The notes under the pieces: model-generated
The model's input: the letters and a program-made list of their open reading frames with translations, nothing else
Database searches by the model: none
Told to the model about the DNA's origin: nothing
Shown: piece after piece, positions 5,025-9,007 of the stretch
Numbering within the stretch: the stretch's first letter is position 1
Layout of the letters: every line of letters begins with the position of its first letter
Program-made: the position numbers and the translations under genes
NCBI GenBank assembly: GCA_052033505.1
Contig: JBPOJN010000012.1
Coordinates: forward strand, 1 to 9,007
Length of the DNA: 9,007 nucleotides
Origin: JBPOJN01 sp052033505
GTDB lineage: Bacteria; UBA10199; JACPAL01; GCA-016699445
Direction of reading: 5' to 3'

Positions 5025-6920
5025 GTGGCGCAAAAGTTCTATCGGATCTCTTGGGTTGTGGTGCCCTTGTGCCTCGCGGCCTTTCTTTTCTTTTTGGCCC
5101 ATCGCTGGAATCGTGGGCAGACCCAAGGCGATTTTCAAAACCAGGCCGCAGCCATCCAGCAGGAAATCCAATCGGAATTCGTCAAGCGCATCGCGCGTCC
5201 GGACGCGGCGTTTCTCGGCAATAGTGCCGCCGCCCTGGGAGATGCGGTGCGGACGGCCGTGTCCCGGTTCGATCCTCAAGGCATGAACCTCCGCGTGCGC
5301 GACGAGCATGGTCGCGCGGTTTTTACCGTGGGCGAAGAATCCGAGGATTATTGGAGCGATGCGGACGCCGTTGTTTCTTTTCCCTTGGAAACCCAGGCTC
5401 AGTCTTGGACTTTGGACGCAGTGCCGCGCGGGGATTTCCAGCCTTCCGAACAAGAATCTTTTTTCTTAATCTTCGTTATCGGAGCTGTGTTTTGCATTTC
5501 ACTGGCGTTGTTGCTGAAAGCTTTGACCGGTCGTTCGGTGCAAATCCAAACAATAATCCAAGGTCATAATGCCGAGCTTGCGCAGGCGAAGGAGCAGCTC
5601 AAACGCGAAAGTGAAGAACGCCAGGAGATGCAGGCGCAAAAAGTTGCGATGGAGTTGCAGGTCCAGCAATCCCAGAAAATCGAGGCCATCGGCAAACTGG
5701 CGGGCGGTATCGCCCATGACTTTAATAATCTCCTGGGCGGGATCTTAGGTTATGCGGCCCTCCTGCAAAAAGACATGGCGGGCTCGAAGAACGCGCCCAA
5801 GGTCGACATGATCATTAAGTCGGCCGAGAGAGGCGCCCAGCTGACGCGGCAGCTTTTAGATTTCGCACGTCAGCGCAAAGGTGCGGGTAAGATGCCGATC
5901 AACATCAACCGCGCCGTCATGGAGAATCGTGAATTTTTGACCCACTCCCTCTCTAAAGCGATACGCATCGACATGGACCTGGGATTGGGGCTCTGGCCTG
6001 TGGTCGGGAACTACGATCAGATCCTACAGGTACTGTTAAATCTCTCCCTGAACGCCAAAGACGCGATGCCCAACGGCGGGGAGGTTTATTTCTTCACTGA
6101 AAACTTGATCGCCAATGAAAGCTACTGCAAACAACGCGCGCCGCTGAAACCTGATTCGTACGTGCACGTCGCGGTATCGGATGAAGGGTCCGGTATTGCT
6201 CCGGAAAATTTGAGGAAGATCTTCGATCCGTTTTTCACGACGAAGGAAGCGGGCAAGGGAACGGGATTGGGCCTCTCGATGTCGTACGGCATCATCAAGG
6301 ATCATCACGGCGTTATCCTCGTCGATTCGGAAGTTGGAAAAGGCACGACGTTCCATATTTACTTGCCCGCGACGCCCACGGAACCGTCGCCGGATCAAGA
6401 GAGTGTTCCGCCGGCGTCTGAGCCCGTGGAAACGCCTGTGCCGGCTATTCAGCCAAAAAACGAAGAAGCTCCGAAACCTTCTTTCGTCTCTCCGCTCAGT
6501 CTTGTGCCACCCGTTCCCGGAAATGAGCACGGGGTTTTAAGAGGACGGAAAATCTTAGTCGTAGACGACGAAGCTGTCATGGCGAGTTTTTCCCGGGATC
6601 TTTTGGATACGGAAGGTGCCAAGGTCAGGACCGCCGCGGGCGGCGACGAAGCGCTTCAGATTTTCCGCGAGCATCGCGATGAAGTCGACGTCGTGGTTTT
6701 GGATATCTTAATGCCGGGCATGGACGGCCTGCAGGTGTTCGGAGCGCTTAGAAAAGAAGCCGCGCTGATCCCGGTGGTTTTCGTGAGCGGTTACTGGGAA
6801 GACGATCCGAAGCTTCAGGAAATATTAAAGGAAAAAAAGACGGCGTTTCTGCGTAAGCCGTTTCAAGGTCCAGTCTTGGTCGCCAAAATCCTCGATTTTT
6901 TCGACGACGAAAAGAAGTAG
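5025..6920 (+). CDS. Membrane-bound hybrid sensor histidine kinase with C-terminal receiver
   Basis: 631 residues from GTG 5025; GTG 4998 would add nine. Two TM helices (about 8-25 and 146-167) flank a periplasmic sensor region of about 120 residues, possibly Cache-like (RVRDEHGRAVFTVG). A coiled coil (180-220) leads into the DHp domain with H-box IAHDFNNLL, phosphorylated His231. The catalytic domain is complete: N-box with Asn343 (LNAKDAM), G1 DEGSG from 386, FDPFFTT, G2 GKGTGLGL at 410-417. A Pro/Glu-rich linker (448-506) joins a receiver (508-627) with Asp514, Asp515, phosphoacceptor Asp560 (VLDILMPGMDG), Ser588 and Lys611-Pro612. Autophosphorylation and transfer to the internal receiver are expected. 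No Hpt or output domain is present, so a separate phosphotransfer partner is likely. It is divergent to the DHp-receiver gene and ends 5 bp from the convergent CheY-like gene. Ligand unknown. Confidence 0.93.
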   Translation: MAQKFYRISWVVVPLCLAAFLFFLAHRWNRGQTQGDFQNQAAAIQQEIQSEFVKRIARPDAAFLGNSAAALGDAVRTAVSRFDPQGMNLRVRDEHGRAVFTVGEESEDYWSDADAVVSFPLETQAQSWTLDAVPRGDFQPSEQESFFLIFVIGAVFCISLALLLKALTGRSVQIQTIIQGHNAELAQAKEQLKRESEERQEMQAQKVAMELQVQQSQKIEAIGKLAGGIAHDFNNLLGGILGYAALLQKDMAGSKNAPKVDMIIKSAERGAQLTRQLLDFARQRKGAGKMPININRAVMENREFLTHSLSKAIRIDMDLGLGLWPVVGNYDQILQVLLNLSLNAKDAMPNGGEVYFFTENLIANESYCKQRAPLKPDSYVHVAVSDEGSGIAPENLRKIFDPFFTTKEAGKGTGLGLSMSYGIIKDHHGVILVDSEVGKGTTFHIYLPATPTEPSPDQESVPPASEPVETPVPAIQPKNEEAPKPSFVSPLSLVPPVPGNEHGVLRGRKILVVDDEAVMASFSRDLLDTEGAKVRTAAGGDEALQIFREHRDEVDVVVLDILMPGMDGLQVFGALRKEAALIPVVFVSGYWEDDPKLQEILKEKKTAFLRKPFQGPVLVAKILDFFDDEKK

Positions 6921-6927
6921 TTTTTTT
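6896..6927 (+). terminator. Weak candidate terminator at the kinase 3' end
   Basis: TTTTTTCG (6896-6903) can pair with CGAAAAGA (6908-6915), with one G-T pair, around ACGA; seven T residues follow at 6921-6927. The stem is AT-rich and the gap to the T-run is 5 nt, so efficiency would be low. The T-run extends into the last codon region of the convergent gene. Confidence 0.25.
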
Positions 6928-7306
6928 AAAGGTGGACTTGGACGTTTAGGCCGCAGACCTTAAGCTTATCTAACACCATGTCCGGAGTGAAAGGTTTCGT
7001 CAGGTATTCGTGGGCGCCGTTCGCGAAGGCCTGAGCCATGTCCTCGACGTCCTGCCGTCCCGTCACCAAGATCACGCGCAGATCCCCGAACTGAGGATCT
7101 TTGTGGACCGCTTTGACGAAATCCAGTCCGCTCATTTCAGGCATGCGCCAATCCACCAAGGCGACTACGGAGTCCGGGTTTTTTTGCAGAGCGCTCCAGC
7201 CTTTTTTGCCGGTATCGGCCACCACGACTTCATAACCCGCTTCTTCCATGATGTCCGTGAGCAGGTGCCGCATGACGTCTTCGTCGTCGATCACGATGGC
7301 TTTCAC
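6926..7306 (-). CDS. CheY-like single-domain response regulator
   Basis: 126 residues, one receiver domain and nothing else. It shows acidic Asp7 and Asp8 (IDDED), phosphoacceptor Asp52 in LVDWRMPEMSGLDF, Thr82 in LVTGR, and Lys104-Pro105 in YLTKPF, so all residues for phosphorylation and switching are present. I chose GTG 7306 because a receiver normally begins a few residues before the first acidic pair and a Shine-Dalgarno lies 6-7 nt upstream. The same frame stays open back to 7654, but that extension only overlaps the two upstream genes. The GTG overlaps the preceding stop as GTGA, so it is probably translationally coupled to the small membrane protein. The 3' end faces the hybrid kinase 5 bp away. 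With no output domain it probably acts by protein contact; the cognate kinase may be the neighbour. Confidence 0.92.
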   Translation of the reverse strand: MKAIVIDDEDVMRHLLTDIMEEAGYEVVVADTGKKGWSALQKNPDSVVALVDWRMPEMSGLDFVKAVHKDPQFGDLRVILVTGRQDVEDMAQAFANGAHEYLTKPFTPDMVLDKLKVCGLNVQVHL

Positions 7307-7584
7307 AGGGGGTTCCTTTCCCGGGCGGAGACCGACATGGCGCGTTCGAAGCTCGTCGCTTGTTCGAGCAGGTTTTTGAGCCCGGTCATCTGCGCGGGGC
7401 GTAGAATGCTGAAAAGTACGAAGGCCATGAAGGTCACGAGCACGACGAGAAAAAGAAAAAACGCCTTCTCGATGCATTTTCCGAGAAACGACAAAGGCGC
7501 GGTCGATGAACGGCGGTGTCCTCGGCCGTGCCTCAGCAACGCATCGAAGCCTTTCGGGGATTTTAAGGGAAACATCAGGATCAT
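7303..7584 (-). CDS. Small single-pass membrane protein, unknown function
   Basis: 93 residues from ATG 7584. Residues 1-40 are rich in Lys and Arg, residues 41-61 form one hydrophobic helix (AFFLFLVVLVTFMAFVLFSIL), and 62-93 look like a short amphipathic helix (MTGLKNLLEQA). The positive-inside rule places the N-terminus in the cytoplasm and the C-terminus outside. I recognise no family. The case for a real gene is positional: it starts 5 nt after the HTH gene stop, has AAGGA at 7596-7600 (11 nt upstream, a little far), and its TGA overlaps the next start as GTGA. The frame is also open upstream to an ATG at 7650 inside the HTH gene, which is less likely to be the start. A second ATG at 7575 is possible. 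It may anchor or modulate the CheY-like protein or the HTH protein; this is a guess from context. Confidence 0.7.
   Translation of the reverse strand: MILMFPLKSPKGFDALLRHGRGHRRSSTAPLSFLGKCIEKAFFLFLVVLVTFMAFVLFSILRPAQMTGLKNLLEQATSFERAMSVSARERNPL
7313..7318 (-). promoter_or_regulatory. Ribosome binding site of the CheY-like gene
   Basis: On the minus strand AAGGAA ends 6 nt before GTG 7306, inside the last codons of the small membrane protein gene. It decides the start in favour of 7306. Confidence 0.7.
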
Positions 7585-7589
7585 AAAAA

Positions 7590-7793
7590 TTATCGTCCTT
7601 CGGAAGCGGCGTTGAAGCCGACGGGCGTTTGGGATTGATTCCGGATCCACTCATGGATCCTCTCTTCGGGGATTCTCCACTGAGAACCCACGCGGACCGC
7701 CGGGAGGCTGCTGCTTTTGATCATTTTATAGATGGTTTGGGGGGTAAGTCTGAGCAGTTCGGATACCTCGGCGATGGTTAGGAGTTTATCCAT
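7590..7793 (-). CDS. Excisionase-family helix-turn-helix DNA-binding protein
   Basis: 67 residues. Residues 4-52 match the HTH_17/excisionase pattern: LLTIAEVSELLRLTPQTIYKM, then a short wing with PAVRVGSQWRIPEERIHEWI. This MerR-like winged HTH is found in phage excisionases and also in many small chromosomal regulators. No integrase, attachment site or other phage gene is near, so a role as a transcription factor is more likely than excision. The C-terminal 15 residues have no visible domain. GGGTGA lies about 4 nt before ATG 7793 as a modest Shine-Dalgarno. It is first in a tight three-gene operon with the small membrane protein (5-nt gap) and the CheY-like protein. An inverted repeat at 7817-7833, upstream of the start, is a possible autoregulatory site. 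Confidence 0.88.
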   Translation of the reverse strand: MDKLLTIAEVSELLRLTPQTIYKMIKSSSLPAVRVGSQWRIPEERIHEWIRNQSQTPVGFNAASEGR

Positions 7794-7816
7794 GTTTCAC
7801 CCGCATTCCTGTTCTG

Positions 7817-7833
7817 TAGTCACTTTTGGACTA
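7817..7833. repeat. Inverted repeat upstream of the HTH gene
   Basis: TAGTC (7817-7821) and GACTA (7829-7833) flank a 7-bp spacer, 24-40 bp before the HTH start. The rest of the gap between this start and the ychF stop (7794-7941) is AT-rich, with A/T runs at 7861-7890, no convincing promoter pair and no GC-rich terminator for ychF. The repeat could be an operator for the HTH protein, a leader hairpin or chance. Confidence 0.3.
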
Positions 7834-7941
7834 ACGGAATGTGAGACACAGATAATAAGCTATTTTTTATTAAAAAGATAAAAATATATAGGAATAGAAC
7901 TTAAAGTATTTAATAACGGTAAGTTGTATAGTGGCAGGAAA

Positions 7942-9007
7942 TTAGACGTTGAAGCGGAAGAAGAGGACGTCACCGTCTTTAACGACGTAGTCTTTGCCTT
8001 CGAGGCGCATTTTGCCTGCTTCTTTGACCTTGGCTTCGGAGCCTAAGGCCAGCAGGTCGTTATAATGATAGCATTCCGCCCGGATGAATCCCTTTTCGAA
8101 ATCGGAGTGAATGACGCCTGCGGCTTGGGGGGCGCGGGTGTTCTGGGGGATCGTCCAGGCGCGGACTTCTTTGGGGCCCGCGGTGAAATAAGTCGCGAGT
8201 CCTAGGAGCTTGTAGCCGGTGCGGGCGAGTTGATCCAAACCCGATTCTTTAAGACCTAAATCCTGCAGGAAAGTTTTGCGTTCTTCTAGCGACAGTTCCG
8301 AAATTTCAGATTCGATCTTGCCGCTCAAGATCACGACTTCGGCGCCTTCTTTTTTCGCGTGATCGCGGACTTTCTGCACGGCGGGGGGAGGGGAGTTGAT
8401 TTCCTTTTCCGCGACGTTGGCTACGTAAAGTACGGGTTTCAGGGTCAGGAGAAAAAGTTCTTTGGCTGCTTCTTTTTCCTCGGGGGTTAAGCCTTGCGCC
8501 CGCGCGGTCTTGCCTTCGTTCAAACCCTTTTCGATTTTTTGATAGAGGGCCAGGAGTTCTTGAGACTTGGCGTCGCCGGATTTGGCCTTTTTCTCGACTT
8601 TCAAAATCGCCTTGGTGACGGCGTCTAGGTCCGCCAACGCGAGTTCCGTGTCGATGACTTCGATGTCGCGGAGTGGCTCGACGTCGCCGTGGACGTGGAC
8701 GACGTCCGGGTCATCGAAGCATCTCACGACGTGGGCGATCGCATCGACGCTGCGGATGTGGCCTAAGAATTGATTGCCCAACCCCTCGCCTTTTGAGGCG
8801 CCCTTGACCAAGCCCGCGATGTCGACGAATTCGACGGAGGTCGGGAGTATTTTTTCCGGTTTGAAAATGGCCGCGATTTGATCGAGGCGCTCATCGGGCA
8901 GGGCCACGATGCCGATGTTAGGCTCGATCGTGCAGAACGGATAATTCGCCGCGGCCGCTCCCGCGGCGGTCAACGCATTGAAGATGGTGGACTTGCCGAC
9001 GTTGGGC
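7942..9007 (-). CDS. ychF: Redox-regulated ATPase YchF (OLA1 family), 5' end outside window
   Basis: Universally conserved Obg-related P-loop NTPase that prefers ATP over GTP and binds the ribosome; in E. coli it is linked to stress and translation. The window shows about 354 of an expected 365 or so residues. The frame is open to the right edge, beginning at PNVGKSTIFNALTAAG, the end of the G1 loop, so about ten residues are missing. G3 is DIAGLVKGASKGEGLGNQF (visible residues from 62). The G4 position reads NVAE (about 197-200), the NxxE form that explains the family's relaxed GTP specificity. The C-terminal TGS domain (about 270-354) has the family hallmarks TYFTAGPKEVRAWTI, DFEKGFIRAE and EGKDYVVKDGDV. 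A TTG at 8973 is an internal leucine of FNALT, not a start. Nothing suggests damage. The gene is often next to pth, which would lie beyond the edge. Confidence 0.97.
   Translation of the reverse strand, partial: PNVGKSTIFNALTAAGAAAANYPFCTIEPNIGIVALPDERLDQIAAIFKPEKILPTSVEFVDIAGLVKGASKGEGLGNQFLGHIRSVDAIAHVVRCFDDPDVVHVHGDVEPLRDIEVIDTELALADLDAVTKAILKVEKKAKSGDAKSQELLALYQKIEKGLNEGKTARAQGLTPEEKEAAKELFLLTLKPVLYVANVAEKEINSPPPAVQKVRDHAKKEGAEVVILSGKIESEISELSLEERKTFLQDLGLKESGLDQLARTGYKLLGLATYFTAGPKEVRAWTIPQNTRAPQAAGVIHSDFEKGFIRAECYHYNDLLALGSEAKVKEAGKMRLEGKDYVVKDGDVLFFRFNV

Noticed and set aside
6036..6530. Minus-strand reading frame of 164 codons inside the kinase
   Set aside because: Covers the catalytic domain of the kinase on the other strand; extremely Arg-rich shadow.
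7010..7615. Plus-strand reading frame of 201 codons
   Set aside because: Antisense to the CheY-like and small membrane protein genes; the minus-strand receiver motifs and overlaps are far better evidence.
6926..7654. Long form (242 codons) of the CheY-like protein
   Set aside because: The first 116 residues overlap the HTH and membrane protein genes and look like non-coding translation; a Shine-Dalgarno and GTG at 7306 give a normal 126-residue receiver.
7590..7793. Excisionase of a mobile element
   Set aside because: The fold fits, but there is no integrase, attachment repeat, transposase or phage gene nearby; regulator is the simpler reading.
7861..7890. A/T runs downstream of ychF as a terminator
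   Set aside because: No GC-bearing stem precedes a T-run in the ychF direction; only AT pairing is possible.
7942..8973. ychF starting at 8973
   Set aside because: The codon there is TTG, the Leu of the FNALT motif; the P-loop continues upstream in frame to the window edge.

Overview
The window looks like a stretch of chromosome from a Gram-negative bacterium. It carries a lipoprotein with a lipobox, a two-TM hybrid histidine kinase, several receiver proteins and the core gene ychF. Genes are tightly packed: three start/stop overlaps of 4 bp (ATGA, ATGA, GTGA) and two convergent gene pairs separated by only 2 and 5 bp. The many stand-alone and atypical receivers fit a signalling-rich lineage such as Bdellovibrionota or another former deltaproteobacterium. 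That placement is an impression from gene content, not a demonstrated assignment. No rRNA, tRNA, CRISPR array, insertion sequence or phage gene was seen.

Layout. (1) Positions 1-82 may hold the last codons of an upstream gene, followed by an AT-rich gap. (2) 378-2892, plus strand: a three-gene operon of two Opp/Dpp-type ABC ATPases (oppD, oppF) and a small lipoprotein, each start overlapping the previous stop. No permease or binding-protein gene is visible. (3) 2895-4843, minus strand: two unusual receiver proteins, one a stand-alone receiver with a disordered N-terminus, the other a 427-residue protein with a histidine-kinase-like H-box hairpin, no ATPase domain, and a C-terminal receiver. 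(4) 4844-5024: a divergent promoter region with two inverted repeats. (5) 5025-6920, plus strand: a complete membrane hybrid histidine kinase. (6) 6926-7793, minus strand: a three-gene operon of an excisionase-type HTH protein, a single-TM small protein and a CheY-like receiver. (7) 7942 to the right edge, minus strand: ychF, cut at its 5' end just before the P-loop.

How the genes may work together. The centre of the window (2.9-7.8 kb) contains one complete kinase, one kinase-like DHp without a catalytic domain, and four receiver domains. The arrangement allows a multistep phosphorelay: hybrid kinase, then its own receiver, then the H215 hairpin of the 427-residue protein, then one of the stand-alone receivers. 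This is inferred from domains and proximity only. The DHp-like receiver protein and the HTH/membrane/CheY operon are the two most interesting parts of the window.
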